From the NCBI GenBank assembly GCA_016935555.1, contig JAFGQR010000136.1, forward strand, positions 1 through 51,431: a stretch of DNA of 51,431 nucleotides, in the 5' to 3' direction. The notes under the pieces are model-generated. The model was not told where the DNA came from. It saw only the letters and a list, made by a program, of their open reading frames with translations, and searched no databases. Below are positions 9,757 through 17,797 of this stretch, in pieces. Each line of letters begins with the position of its first letter. Position 1 is the stretch's first letter. Source of the DNA: Verrucomicrobiota bacterium (GTDB lineage Bacteria; Verrucomicrobiota; Verrucomicrobiia; Limisphaerales; JAFGQR01). The translations under genes and the position numbers were made by a program.

Positions 9757-10752
9757 ATGACCTTCGCCCACCCCTATTTTCTGCTTCTGCTCCTGCTCCT
9801 CCCGGTTCTGGCCTGGCTCAAAGGCAAACACGGCCAGCAGCCCGCCTTCCTCTATTCCTCCGTCCAGCTCGTCCGTGACGTGTCCCGCGTCCGGCGCACC
9901 TCCACCGGCCGCGTCCTGCTCGCCCTGCGGTGGCTGGCCCTCGCGCTCTTCATCGTCGGCCTGGCCCGCCCCCAGCATGCCGAAAGCGAGACCACCGTCA
10001 AAGCCAGCGGCATCGACATTGTCATCGCCCTCGACCTGTCCACCAGCATGGAATCGGAGGATTTCACCCTCGACCGCCAGCGCGTCAACCGGCTCGACAT
10101 CGCCAAACACGTCCTGCGCCAGTTCATCGAAAAACGCCCCGGCGACCGCATCGGCATCGTCGCCTTCGCCCGCCAAGCCTTCATCGCTTCCCCCATCACC
10201 CTCGATCACACCTTCCTGCTCCAAAACCTCGATCGCCTCAAGCTCCGCATCATCGAGGACGGCACCGCCATCGGCTCCGGCCTCATGGCAGCCCTCAACC
10301 GCCTGCGCGATGTCCAGGCCAAAAGCAAACTCGTCATCCTCATGACCGACGGCCAGAACAATGTCGGCGCCGTCCCCCCCGCCACCGCCGCCGAAGCCGC
10401 CGAAGCCCTCAACGTCAAAGTCTATACCATCGGCGTCGGCACCCGCGGCACCGCGCCCGTCCCCCGCCTCAATGTGTTCGGCCAGAAAGTCTATGTTCAG
10501 GTGCCCGTGGACATCGACGAAGACACTCTGCAGAAGATCGCCCGGCGCACCGGCGGCAAGTATTACCGCGCCGACAGCACCGACACTCTCCGCAAGATCT
10601 ACGACGACATCGACCAGCTCGAAAAGACCGAGGTGGAAATGAAGCAATACGTGCGCGTCGACGAGTTGTTCGCCTGGGCGGTGGTTCCCGGCCTGTTTCT
10701 GCTGCTGCTCGAAATCCTCCTCAGCCACACCCTTTGGAGAAGGCTGCCATGA
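9757..10752 (+). CDS. batA: BatA-like VWA domain membrane protein
   Basis: A 331-residue protein with two N-terminal membrane segments (about 5-21 and 53-70), a VWA domain (about 85-280) and a C-terminal membrane segment (about 306-325). The MIDAS motif is complete: DLSTS at 93-97, with TDG in VILMTDGQNN. This is the BatA/BatB architecture, with the VWA domain held at the membrane. Bat proteins were linked to aerotolerance and stress resistance in Bacteroides, and their partners are MoxR and DUF58 proteins. The ATG at 9757 follows the upstream stop by 4 bp. The product is a good candidate for the VWA client activated by MoxR. Confidence 0.88.
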   Translation: MTFAHPYFLLLLLLLPVLAWLKGKHGQQPAFLYSSVQLVRDVSRVRRTSTGRVLLALRWLALALFIVGLARPQHAESETTVKASGIDIVIALDLSTSMESEDFTLDRQRVNRLDIAKHVLRQFIEKRPGDRIGIVAFARQAFIASPITLDHTFLLQNLDRLKLRIIEDGTAIGSGLMAALNRLRDVQAKSKLVILMTDGQNNVGAVPPATAAEAAEALNVKVYTIGVGTRGTAPVPRLNVFGQKVYVQVPVDIDEDTLQKIARRTGGKYYRADSTDTLRKIYDDIDQLEKTEVEMKQYVRVDELFAWAVVPGLFLLLLEILLSHTLWRRLP

Positions 10753-10782
10753 AAAACCCCAACGCCCCAAACCCCCGTGGCC

Positions 10783-12729
10783 ATGCCCTTTGATCCCACC
10801 GACAGACCCTGGTCTTTCGAGCACCCGGACGTCCTCTGGTTCCTGCTCCTGGCCGTCCCCGCCCTCACCGCCTTCTTCTGGTGGTCCTGGCGCAAACGCC
10901 GCCGCCTCATTGCCCAGTTCGTCCAATCCAGACTCCTCGCCGCCCTCACCGTCGGCGTCTCCGCCCGGCGCCGCAAACTCCGCCTCGGCCTCCTCGTCGC
11001 CAGCGTGGCGTTCGTGCTCTTCGCCCTGGCCCGCCCCCAGTGGGGCTACGATTGGGAAGAGGCCCGCCAACGCGGACTCGACATCGTGGTGGCCATCGAC
11101 ACCTCCCGCAGCATGCTCGCCGAAGACATCCCCCCCAACCGCCTCGCCCGCGCCAAACTCGCCGCCATGGACCTGCGACGCCTGGCCCGAAACGACCGCC
11201 TGGGTCTGGTCGCCTTCGCCGGCAACGCCTTCCTCCAATGCCCCCTCACCCTCGACGACGAACCCTTCCGGCTCAGCATCGACGCCCTCAGCGTCGATAT
11301 CATCCCCGAGGGCGGCACCGCCCTCGCCGAAGCCATCCGCTGCGCCCTCGGCGCCTTCGAGGAAAACCACGACAACCTCAGGGTCCTCGTCCTCTTCACC
11401 GACGGCGAAGACCACGACGGCCACGCGCTCGAAGCCGCCCGCGACGCCGCCAAGCAAGGCCTGCGCCTCTTCACCATCGGCCTCGGCACCGCCAACGGCG
11501 AACTGCTCCGCATCACCAACCCCCAGGGCCGCACCGACTTCATCAAGGACAGCCAAGGCAATGTCGTCAAATCCAGACTCAATGAGTCCCTCCTCGAACA
11601 ACTCGCCGCCGCCGGCCAGGGCTTCTACCGCCGCCTCGCCGGCGCCGATACCATCGACCTCCTCTACGAACGCGGCCTCGAACCGCTCCCCAAAACCGAA
11701 CACGCCGCCCGCCGCGTCCAGCGCTGGCATGAACGCTACCAGGGCTTCCTCGGTCTAAGCCTCGTGCTGCTGCTGCTCGAACTGTTCCTGCCCGAACGCA
11801 AACTCGCCCGCCGCCCCGACGACCCCCTCGCCGGCAGCACCAACGACGACCTGCGCCGCGCTGTCGCCCTCGCCCTCCTCCTGGCCCTGCCAAGCCTCGC
11901 CTTCGCCTCGGCCCGCACCGCCCGCAAGGAATTCCAAGCCGGCAATTACGCCGCCGCCCTCCTCGAATATGAAGATCTCCTCGGGGACAACCCCGCTGAC
12001 CCACGCCTCAACGATAACGCCGCCGCCGCCGCCTACCGCGCCCGCAATTACGAAAAAGCCCTCCATTACTACCGCTCCGCCCTCGCCTCGCCGGATGCCG
12101 CCTTCCAGCAAAAAACCTACTACAATGCCGGCAATGCCCAGTTCCGTCTCGGCGAAGACGAATCCGACCCCGCCAGGAAACAGACCGCCTGGCAGGATGC
12201 CGTCCTGAGCTACGAAAACGCCCTCAAACTCAACCCCAAAGACCAGGACGCCCAGTTCAACCTCGAACTCGTGAAGAAGAAACTCGAGGAACTCAAACAG
12301 CAACAGGAACAGGATCAAAAGGATCAAAAGGATCAAAAGGATCAAAAGGATCAAAAGGATCAAAAGGATCAAAAGGACCAACAGGACCAACAGGACCAAC
12401 AGGACCAACAGGACCCAAAGGATCAAAAGGACAATCAGCAACAGGGGCAGCAGGAGCAAAAGCAGGAGCAGAAGCAGGGGGAAGAAAAGCCGCAGCCTGA
12501 TGATGCCCAGGAACAGCCGCAACCGGCCCAGCCCAAGGAGGCCTCGGAAAAGCCCGACCCGGAGGGCGCCGAGGAACCGGATGCGGCGGCGGCGCGCGGC
12601 GCGGTGGCGCGCATGACGTTGCAGGACGCACTAAAGCTGCTGGACAGCACGAAGGATGAGGAGACCCTCATGCCGTTCCATCTCCAGCACTTCACCAACC
12701 GCACGGACCGGGTGTTGAAGAACTGGTGA
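10783..12729 (+). CDS. batB: BatB-like VWA protein fused to TPRs and a Gln/Lys-rich tail (BatB-BatC fusion)
   Basis: A 648-residue protein. It opens with two membrane segments (about 17-35 and 68-85), then a VWA domain with DTSRS at 106-110 and a third segment near 323-340. A fourth hydrophobic stretch near 360-380 looks like a former signal peptide, followed by tetratricopeptide-like repeats (about 383-490) with NPADPRLNDNAAAAAYRARN and KALHYYRSAL. Residues about 511-549 are tandem DQK and DQQ triplets, and the tail is Gln/Glu/Pro-rich. This looks like BatB and BatC joined in one chain: the internal signal-like segment marks the seam. The in-frame GTG at 10777 is an alternative start. It is the last gene of the operon. 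Confidence 0.85.
   Translation: MPFDPTDRPWSFEHPDVLWFLLLAVPALTAFFWWSWRKRRRLIAQFVQSRLLAALTVGVSARRRKLRLGLLVASVAFVLFALARPQWGYDWEEARQRGLDIVVAIDTSRSMLAEDIPPNRLARAKLAAMDLRRLARNDRLGLVAFAGNAFLQCPLTLDDEPFRLSIDALSVDIIPEGGTALAEAIRCALGAFEENHDNLRVLVLFTDGEDHDGHALEAARDAAKQGLRLFTIGLGTANGELLRITNPQGRTDFIKDSQGNVVKSRLNESLLEQLAAAGQGFYRRLAGADTIDLLYERGLEPLPKTEHAARRVQRWHERYQGFLGLSLVLLLLELFLPERKLARRPDDPLAGSTNDDLRRAVALALLLALPSLAFASARTARKEFQAGNYAAALLEYEDLLGDNPADPRLNDNAAAAAYRARNYEKALHYYRSALASPDAAFQQKTYYNAGNAQFRLGEDESDPARKQTAWQDAVLSYENALKLNPKDQDAQFNLELVKKKLEELKQQQEQDQKDQKDQKDQKDQKDQKDQKDQQDQQDQQDQQDPKDQKDNQQQGQQEQKQEQKQGEEKPQPDDAQEQPQPAQPKEASEKPDPEGAEEPDAAAARGAVARMTLQDALKLLDSTKDEETLMPFHLQHFTNRTDRVLKNW
12313..12429 (+). 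repeat. 9-bp tandem repeat inside batB
   Basis: Thirteen 9-bp units are in register with the reading frame. They are seven copies of GATCAAAAG, four of GACCAACAG, one GACCCAAAG and one final GATCAAAAG, and they encode DQK and DQQ tripeptides. The seven identical copies suggest recent expansion by slippage. Because the unit is a multiple of three, copy-number change lengthens or shortens the linker without breaking the frame. Confidence 0.95.
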
Positions 12730-12802
12730 GCCGCCCGCGAGCCGGCCCGGGACCGTGCGCCTCGTGCCCGGAGCGGAGCGCGGCCTCGACGATGGCCTGC
12801 CG

Positions 12803-12832
12803 TTGACAGTCGTGCTCGAAGCGCCGAATAGT
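12803..12832 (+). promoter_or_regulatory. Predicted promoter of the ATP-grasp/folP/cdaA unit
   Basis: A perfect -35 TTGACA (12803-12808) is followed after 18 nt by AATAGT (12827-12832). The -10 ends 7 nt before the ATG at 12840, so the transcript would have almost no leader. No Shine-Dalgarno is visible in the remaining bases. Confidence 0.6.
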
Positions 12833-12839
12833 TCATCTC

Positions 12840-13754
12840 ATGTCGCGCATCTACGACCTGGTCATGACGCACAAGCTGGACGCGGACGATTTTTTCATCC
12901 ACCGTGTGCAGCAGCACTGCGCCGAGGGCCGGTTGAACTTTTTCCTGGTGGAACCCCTTTGGGTGGAGGCGTTTTACCATTACCTGCAACGGGGCGAGCT
13001 TTGGCCGCGCGTGCTGGTGAACCTCCATAGCGAGCACCATCTGCCCTCGGAACCCTATCATCGCCTGGTCCGGCTGGCGGCGGCGCGACAGACCCGGGTG
13101 ATTGACCCTCCCGACGTGGCGCTGGCGGCCTTCGACAAGGCGCGGCTGCATCCCCGCCTGATCGGCGCCGGCATCCATGTGCCGCACACGGTGATTGTGC
13201 CCGGGTGCGAGGCGGGCCGCTACGTGCTGACGGACGCCGACCGGGCGATGTTGCGGACGCCGTTTGTGATCAAGCCGGCGCTGGGCTATGGGCAGCGGGG
13301 CGTGATTCTGGATGCCACCAGCGAGCGCGACCTGGAGCGGTCGAGGGCGGCTTGGCCGCAGGGGGATTACCTGTTGCAGCGGCTGGTGAAGCCGCGGCAA
13401 CTGGGCGACGGGCCGGCGTATTTCCGGGTGTTTTACGTGTTTGGGACCATTTGGTGCTGCTGGTGGGATTGCGGCACCCACCACTACCGGGTCGTCACGC
13501 CCCAGCAGGCCGCCGCCTACAGCCTCAAACCCCTGGAGGAAATCGTCCGCCAAATGGCCGCCCTGACCGGCATGGCCTTCTTTTCCTCCGAACTCGCCCA
13601 GGTCGACAGCGGCGAGTTCGTGGCGATCGATTACATCAATGACCAGTGCCACATGCTAAGCCAGTCCGCCCACCCGGGCATGGGCGTGCCCGATGTCATC
13701 CTCGCCGGCATCGCCCGGCGCCTGGTCGGCGCGGTGCTGGAGATGCCCAGGTAA
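12840..13754 (+). CDS. ATP-grasp family protein of unknown substrate
   Basis: A 304-residue protein with the features of an ATP-grasp ligase. FVIKPALGYGQRG (about 141-153) is the ATP-binding lysine and glycine loop, DYLLQRLVKP follows, and ELAQVDSGEFVAIDYIND near the C terminus supplies acidic metal ligands. The middle holds an unusual aromatic stretch, TIWCCWWDCGTHHYRV. The N-terminal 100 residues resemble the pre-ATP-grasp domain. ATP-grasp enzymes couple a carboxylate to an amine, but I cannot name the substrate. It is followed 4 bp later by folP and has its own consensus promoter, so it is the first gene of the folP-cdaA-cdaR unit. A RimK-like or glutathione-synthetase-like ligase is one possibility. 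Confidence 0.75.
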   Translation: MSRIYDLVMTHKLDADDFFIHRVQQHCAEGRLNFFLVEPLWVEAFYHYLQRGELWPRVLVNLHSEHHLPSEPYHRLVRLAAARQTRVIDPPDVALAAFDKARLHPRLIGAGIHVPHTVIVPGCEAGRYVLTDADRAMLRTPFVIKPALGYGQRGVILDATSERDLERSRAAWPQGDYLLQRLVKPRQLGDGPAYFRVFYVFGTIWCCWWDCGTHHYRVVTPQQAAAYSLKPLEEIVRQMAALTGMAFFSSELAQVDSGEFVAIDYINDQCHMLSQSAHPGMGVPDVILAGIARRLVGAVLEMPR

Positions 13755-13758
13755 CCCC

Positions 13759-14637
13759 GTGATCCTCCGCGCGCGCACATTCGAATTTGCGTTTCCCCGA
13801 AACCCCCTGGTGATGGGGATCGTCAACGTCACCCCGGACTCCTTTTCGGACGGGGGCCGGTTTCTGGAGCCGTCTGCGGCGGTGGAGCACGCGCTGCGCT
13901 TGGTCGACGAGGGGGCCGACTTGGTGGACATCGGGGGCGAATCCAGCCGCCCCGGCGCGGAACCGGTCGGCGCCGCCGAGGAACTGCGGCGGGTGCTGCC
14001 GGTGCTGGAACAGGTGGTTGCCCGGGTGCGGGTGCCGGTGTCGATCGACACCCTCAAGCCGGCCGTGGCCCGGGCCGCCCTGGCGGCCGGGGCCAGCGTG
14101 ATCAATGATGTGGGCGCCAACCGGGAGGACCCCGCCATGTGGGAAATCGCGGCCGAGGCGGGGGCCGGGTATGTGCTGATGCACATGCGGGGCACGCCGC
14201 GAACGATGCAGGAGGCGCCGGCGTATGGGGATGTGGCGGCGGAAGTGGCGGCGTATTTCGACGAGCGTCTTCGCCGGATCCGGGCCAGCGGGCTGGCGCC
14301 GGAGCAGATCGTGCTCGATGTCGGGATCGGATTCGGAAAGACGGCGGAGCACAATTTGCAGTTGCTTGCGCAGTTGGGACGGTTTACAAAGTGGCAGCGT
14401 CCCTTGCTGCTGGGAGTGTCGCGCAAATCGTTCATTGGCAGTCTGACCGGCGAAACAAACCCCGCATGCCGTCTGCCGGGATCGCTCGCATGCGCCTGCT
14501 GGGCGGTGTGGGCCGGCGTCCAGATCGTCCGCGTCCACGACGTTGCCGCCACACGCCAAGCCTTGCGGCTGGCGGAGGCCATCGCCGCCACGGCCGATCG
14601 GCTTGGGGTGCGCGGCGGCCCGTTCCGGTCCCGATGA
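13759..14637 (+). CDS. folP: Dihydropteroate synthase
   Basis: A 292-residue dihydropteroate synthase, which joins para-aminobenzoate to the pterin diphosphate in folate synthesis. Hallmarks are NVTPDSFSDGG near the N terminus, DIGGESSRPGA, SIDTLKPAVARAAL, INDV, DVGIGFGKTAEHN, GVSRKSFIG and the final RVHDV. The GTG at 13759 is taken as start because MGIVNVTPDSF begins too close to the catalytic loop for an ATG start there, and upstream codons overlap the ATP-grasp gene. It sits 4 bp after that gene and 79 bp before cdaA. Linkage of folP to cdaA is known from other phyla. Confidence 0.95.
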   Translation: MILRARTFEFAFPRNPLVMGIVNVTPDSFSDGGRFLEPSAAVEHALRLVDEGADLVDIGGESSRPGAEPVGAAEELRRVLPVLEQVVARVRVPVSIDTLKPAVARAALAAGASVINDVGANREDPAMWEIAAEAGAGYVLMHMRGTPRTMQEAPAYGDVAAEVAAYFDERLRRIRASGLAPEQIVLDVGIGFGKTAEHNLQLLAQLGRFTKWQRPLLLGVSRKSFIGSLTGETNPACRLPGSLACACWAVWAGVQIVRVHDVAATRQALRLAEAIAATADRLGVRGGPFRSR

Positions 14638-14716
14638 ACGCCGGCGCCGCACCGCACCGCCCGCGCCCATCCCGGCTGCGGACGCGCGGCCGGCGTGGCG
14701 CCGGCCCTATGGTGTG

Positions 14717-15583
14717 ATGCTCGAAATCCTGCGTACAACATGGCGTCCCGTGGTGGAGATCCTGATCCTCGCGGTCGCCCTTTACTACTCGCTCAAACTG
14801 GTGCGGGGCACGCGCGGGTTTTCTGTCATGACCGGTTTTGTCCTGTTGCTGCTGGGTCTGGCCATGGTGAGCATCCTGCTGGACTTGCCGGTGCTCAACG
14901 AGATCCTCCAGAAGTTTTCGACCATCTTCTTCCCCCTGGCCGTGCTGGTGATTTTCCAGCCGGAATTGCGGCGGCTGCTGGCCCAGCTGGGCAGCCTGCC
15001 CTTCTACCAAACCACCCACGAGCAGCGCGAAAACATCGAGGTCATCATCCAAACCGCCGAGCGCCTGGCCGATGTGCGCATCGGCGCCCTCATCGCCATC
15101 GAACAGACCAACCCCCTGCAGGAAGCTGTCGAGTCCGGCATTGTGATTGATTGCGTGGCCACCCCGGAGATGCTGGAGACCATTTTCTTCCCCAACAACG
15201 CGATCCACGACGGCGGTGTGCTGATCAAGGGCGACCGGATCACGCATGCCGCCTGCATCTTCCCGCTGTCCCGCCGCCAGGACATGGGCCGGAGCCTGGG
15301 CACGCGCCATCGCGCGGCCCTGGGATTGAGCGAGGAAACCGACGCGATCGTCGTGGTGGTCTCCGAGGAAAACGGGGCCATCTCCTACGCCTACCGGGGC
15401 GAGCTGGTGCGCGGCGTCAACCTCGAAACCCTCCGCGCCTTCCTCAGCTCCATCCTCGTCCAGCCCCGCACCTCCCACACCGTCGCCAGCTGGCTACGGT
15501 CCCTTTCCGGCAACGTGCCCAAGCCCGAGTCCGCCCTGGTCGCGAAATCCAAGGCGGACGCCAAACCCGATTCCGCCTTGTGA
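14717..15583 (+). CDS. cdaA: Membrane diadenylate cyclase CdaA (c-di-AMP synthase)
   Basis: A 288-residue protein with three N-terminal membrane segments (about 12-28, 37-55, 66-80) and a DAC domain (about 105-250). The enzyme condenses two ATP into cyclic di-AMP. The RHR motif is intact in GTRHRAALG (197-199). The DGA motif appears as DGG (165-167, in AIHDGGVLI), a Gly for Ala change. The C-terminal tail is Lys/Ala-rich. The ATG at 14717 gives the standard CdaA N terminus. Its stop overlaps the GTG of cdaR. The gene order cdaA-cdaR-glmM is the classic one from Firmicutes, where CdaR and GlmM modulate CdaA. Here c-di-AMP probably tunes osmotic or cell-wall homeostasis. Confidence 0.95.
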   Translation: MLEILRTTWRPVVEILILAVALYYSLKLVRGTRGFSVMTGFVLLLLGLAMVSILLDLPVLNEILQKFSTIFFPLAVLVIFQPELRRLLAQLGSLPFYQTTHEQRENIEVIIQTAERLADVRIGALIAIEQTNPLQEAVESGIVIDCVATPEMLETIFFPNNAIHDGGVLIKGDRITHAACIFPLSRRQDMGRSLGTRHRAALGLSEETDAIVVVVSEENGAISYAYRGELVRGVNLETLRAFLSSILVQPRTSHTVASWLRSLSGNVPKPESALVAKSKADAKPDSAL

Positions 15584-15996
15584 TCCGGGACCTGATCCAA
15601 AACAACTTCGCGCTCAAGATCCTGTCGCTGATCCTGGCCTCCCTCCTGTGGTTCGCGATCGAGTCCAGCCTCCATCGCAGAATCCGCCTCACCACCGCGC
15701 CGTTCAGCGAAGACGCCACCCTCGACCTGCCCTGCCCCGTCGCCGCCCTCGTCCCCCCCTCCGTCGAACGGCTCTTCAGCGTCGTCCCTGACGAAGTCCA
15801 GGTCAAACTCGCCGGCAGCCCCGACACCCTCCGCGAACTCGAACTCACCAATATCGCCGTGTTCGTCCGCGTCCCGCTCGGATTGACATCCGAGGACCGT
15901 CTGAATGTGGAGGTGAAGCTGCCGCCGGCGGTGCGCCTGCTCTATGTCAACCCCCCGCAGGTCACCGTGAAACCCAAACCCGTCCCCGCCAACTGA
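15580..15996 (+). CDS. cdaR: CdaR/YbbR-like regulator of diadenylate cyclase
   Basis: A 138-residue protein with one membrane segment (about 11-28, ALKILSLILASLLWFAI) and one extracytoplasmic YbbR-like domain. Firmicute CdaR usually carries several YbbR repeats; this one appears to have only one, so it is a minimal version. The GTG start (15580) overlaps the cdaA stop (GTGA), implying coupled translation and a stoichiometric link to CdaA. CdaR binds CdaA and alters its activity in the species where it was studied. It is followed 46 bp later by glmM. The YbbR call rests on length, topology and neighbours more than on motif detail. Confidence 0.8.
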   Translation: MIRDLIQNNFALKILSLILASLLWFAIESSLHRRIRLTTAPFSEDATLDLPCPVAALVPPSVERLFSVVPDEVQVKLAGSPDTLRELELTNIAVFVRVPLGLTSEDRLNVEVKLPPAVRLLYVNPPQVTVKPKPVPAN

Positions 15997-16042
15997 TCCG
16001 CTCTCAAGTCTCTCCCCCTCCGAGCCGTCATCATAATGGGAT

Positions 16043-17425
16043 ATGCCCACCAACAGAAAAATCTTCGGAACCGACGGGGTTCGGGGCACCGCGAACATCG
16101 AGCCGGTCACGGTGGAAACGGCGGTGCGCCTGGGACGCGCCGCCGCCCACGTCTTTAAACACCTCGAAACCCAGTCGCGCGGCCGCGGCAAACACAAGAT
16201 TGTTCTCGGCAAAGACACCCGGCTCTCGGGCTACATGCTCGAGAACGCCATCTCCTCCGGCATCCTGTCCATGGGCGTCGACGTCCTCTTCATCGGCCCC
16301 CTGCCGACGCCCGGCGTCGCCTATGTCACCCGCAGCCTCCGCGCCGATGCGGGCATTGTCATCACCGCCTCCCACAATCCCTACGACGACAACGGCATCA
16401 AGTTTTTCCGCGCCGACGGCTACAAGCTCGATGACACCGTCGAGAAACGCATCGAGGAACTCGTGTTCAGCGGCGACATCGACGCCATTCGGCCCACCGC
16501 GGGCGAGATCGGCAAGGCGGTCCGCATCGACGACGCCCTCGGCCGCTACATCGAGTTCGCCAAGTCCAGCTTCCCCCGCGGCTTGACCCTCGAAGGGCTG
16601 CGCATCGTCGTCGATTGCGCCCACGGGGCCGCCTACAAGTCCACCCCCTGCGTCCTGCGCGAACTGGGCGCCGAAGTCATCGTCCACGGCCACCACCCCG
16701 ATGGCACCAACATCAACCGCGACTGCGGCGCAATGCATCCCCAGGTCGTGTGCGAGAAGGTCCGCGAAATGCGCGCCGATCTCGGCATCGCCCACGACGG
16801 CGACGCCGACCGCGTGCTGCTCTGCGACGAACACGGCCGCCTCAGCGACGGCGACGACATCCTGGTCCTGGCCGGCCTCGACCTCCTCGCCCGGGGCGCC
16901 CTCGCCCGCCAGACGGTCGTCGCCACCGTCATGAGCAATGCCGGTGTCGACGCCGCCATCCAAGCCGCCGGCGGCAGGGTCGCCCGCACCCCGGTCGGCG
17001 ACAAGCATGTCATCGATGAAATGCTCCGCCACGGCTACACCCTCGGCGGCGAACAAAGCGGCCACGTCATCTTCGGCGAGCACAGCACCACCGGCGACGG
17101 CCTGGTCGCCGCGCTCCAGATGCTGCGCATCATGCGCACCCGCGGCAAGCCCCTCTCCCAACTCGTCGGCGCCTGGACCCGGTTCCCCCAGGTCGTCACC
17201 AATATCAAGGTCAAAGAGAAAATCCCCTTCGAACAGCTCGACGGAGTCCTCCACCTCGTCGCCGAAGCCGAAGCCCGCCTCAAACCCGAGGGCGGCCGCG
17301 TGCTGCTGCGGTATTCCGGCACCGAACCCAAAGCCCGCCTCCTCATCGAAGGCCGCAACGACGCCCTCGTCCGGGATTGGAACCACCGCATCGGCACGGC
17401 GCTCAGGAAACTCATCGGCGCCTGA
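16043..17425 (+). CDS. glmM: Phosphoglucosamine mutase
   Basis: A 460-residue alpha-D-phosphohexomutase that converts glucosamine-6-phosphate to glucosamine-1-phosphate for peptidoglycan and LPS precursors. The phosphoserine loop is TASHNPYDDNG with Ser110, the metal loop is DGDADR (262-267), the sugar loop is GGEQSGH (about 336-342) and the phosphate loop is RYSGTEPKARL near the C terminus. The N-terminal FGTDGVRG is the GlmM signature. It lies 46 bp after cdaR. A CATAAT hexamer 5 nt before the ATG (16032-16037) may let it be transcribed separately. In Firmicutes GlmM binds and inhibits CdaA, which the gene order suggests could hold here. Confidence 0.96.
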   Translation: MPTNRKIFGTDGVRGTANIEPVTVETAVRLGRAAAHVFKHLETQSRGRGKHKIVLGKDTRLSGYMLENAISSGILSMGVDVLFIGPLPTPGVAYVTRSLRADAGIVITASHNPYDDNGIKFFRADGYKLDDTVEKRIEELVFSGDIDAIRPTAGEIGKAVRIDDALGRYIEFAKSSFPRGLTLEGLRIVVDCAHGAAYKSTPCVLRELGAEVIVHGHHPDGTNINRDCGAMHPQVVCEKVREMRADLGIAHDGDADRVLLCDEHGRLSDGDDILVLAGLDLLARGALARQTVVATVMSNAGVDAAIQAAGGRVARTPVGDKHVIDEMLRHGYTLGGEQSGHVIFGEHSTTGDGLVAALQMLRIMRTRGKPLSQLVGAWTRFPQVVTNIKVKEKIPFEQLDGVLHLVAEAEARLKPEGGRVLLRYSGTEPKARLLIEGRNDALVRDWNHRIGTALRKLIGA

Positions 17426-17475
17426 ACCGCCACGGTTCATGCAAAGGCGCGATCCGGCCGGATAGGCGCCACGTC

Positions 17476-17519
17476 TCGCGCCCATCAACCCGGTAGGGCG
17501 AGACTCCGTCGAGCCCTGA
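17476..17519 (+). repeat. GGTAGGG-family repeat, copy 1
   Basis: This 44-bp segment is the exact reverse complement of 23985-24028. Its core starts GGTAGGGCGAGACTCC and ends GTCGAGCCC, and forms an imperfect hairpin (GGGC with GCCC outer arms). Six kilobases separate the two copies. Confidence 0.85.
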
Positions 17520-17567
17520 TTCCCCTTCCTCTCTTCTCGCATCAAGACCTGCGCAGGCGGTTAGCCC

Positions 17568-17595
17568 GCATTTCTCACCGCCCTGTGAGAAATGC
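17568..17595. repeat. TTTCTCAC hairpin repeat, copy 1
   Basis: Perfect 11-bp arms GCATTTCTCAC (17568-17578) and GTGAGAAATGC (17585-17595) flank a 6-nt loop. The same arms recur twice near 48.1-48.3 kb. A flanking TTAGCCC is shared with the 48193 copy. Confidence 0.85.
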
Positions 17596-17652
17596 AGGTT
17601 AGGCTCCCCGGAATGGCGGATTCGAGTTGGCGCAGCGCCTGAGGGGAAGGAT

Positions 17653-17677
17653 GGGCTCGACGGAGTGTCGCCCTACC
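17653..17677 (-). repeat. GGTAGGG-family repeat, copy 2 (partial)
   Basis: A 25-bp partial copy matching 23988-24012 with one mismatch. It lies in opposite orientation to the copy at 17476. Confidence 0.8.
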
Positions 17678-17797
17678 TGCCCATGGGCGGTTCATGGGCA
17701 AGGCTCTCGACCACGTGGGCCCGCATCGAGCCCGGATCGCGCGCCGCAAGAAAAGTCGTGACGCTGCCGCCCGGGGCCCGCATCATTCGCGCGCCCC

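Larger units (their letters stand above)
17426..17797. other. Intergenic region rich in palindromic repeats
   Basis: These 372 bp between glmM and the DUF885 gene have no supported gene. They hold two copies of the GGTAGGG-type repeat in opposite orientation (17476-17519 and 17653-17677) on either side of a TTTCTCAC hairpin (17568-17595). No clear intrinsic terminator with a T tract is seen after glmM. Confidence 0.6.

Noticed and set aside
10749..10793. A 14-codon frame between batA and batB (ATGA overlap with batA)
   Set aside because: Too short and Asn/Pro-rich with no support; probably leader sequence before the batB start.
9622..11730. A 702-codon open frame on the minus strand opposite the batA/batB genes
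   Set aside because: It is a Glu/Gly/Ala-rich antisense shadow typical of high-GC DNA, with no recognisable domain, and the plus strand carries two clear VWA genes.
12313..12429. The 9-bp repeats as a CRISPR array or as a collagen-like Gly-Pro-Thr gene in another frame
   Set aside because: No spacers separate the units, and the alternate frames are not sustained beyond the repeat. The repeat is in frame with batB, which explains it.
14543..14716. An upstream in-frame extension of cdaA overlapping folP
   Set aside because: It is Pro/Arg-rich, overlaps the folP C-terminus and would precede the first membrane segment of the standard CdaA; the ATG at 14717 is better.
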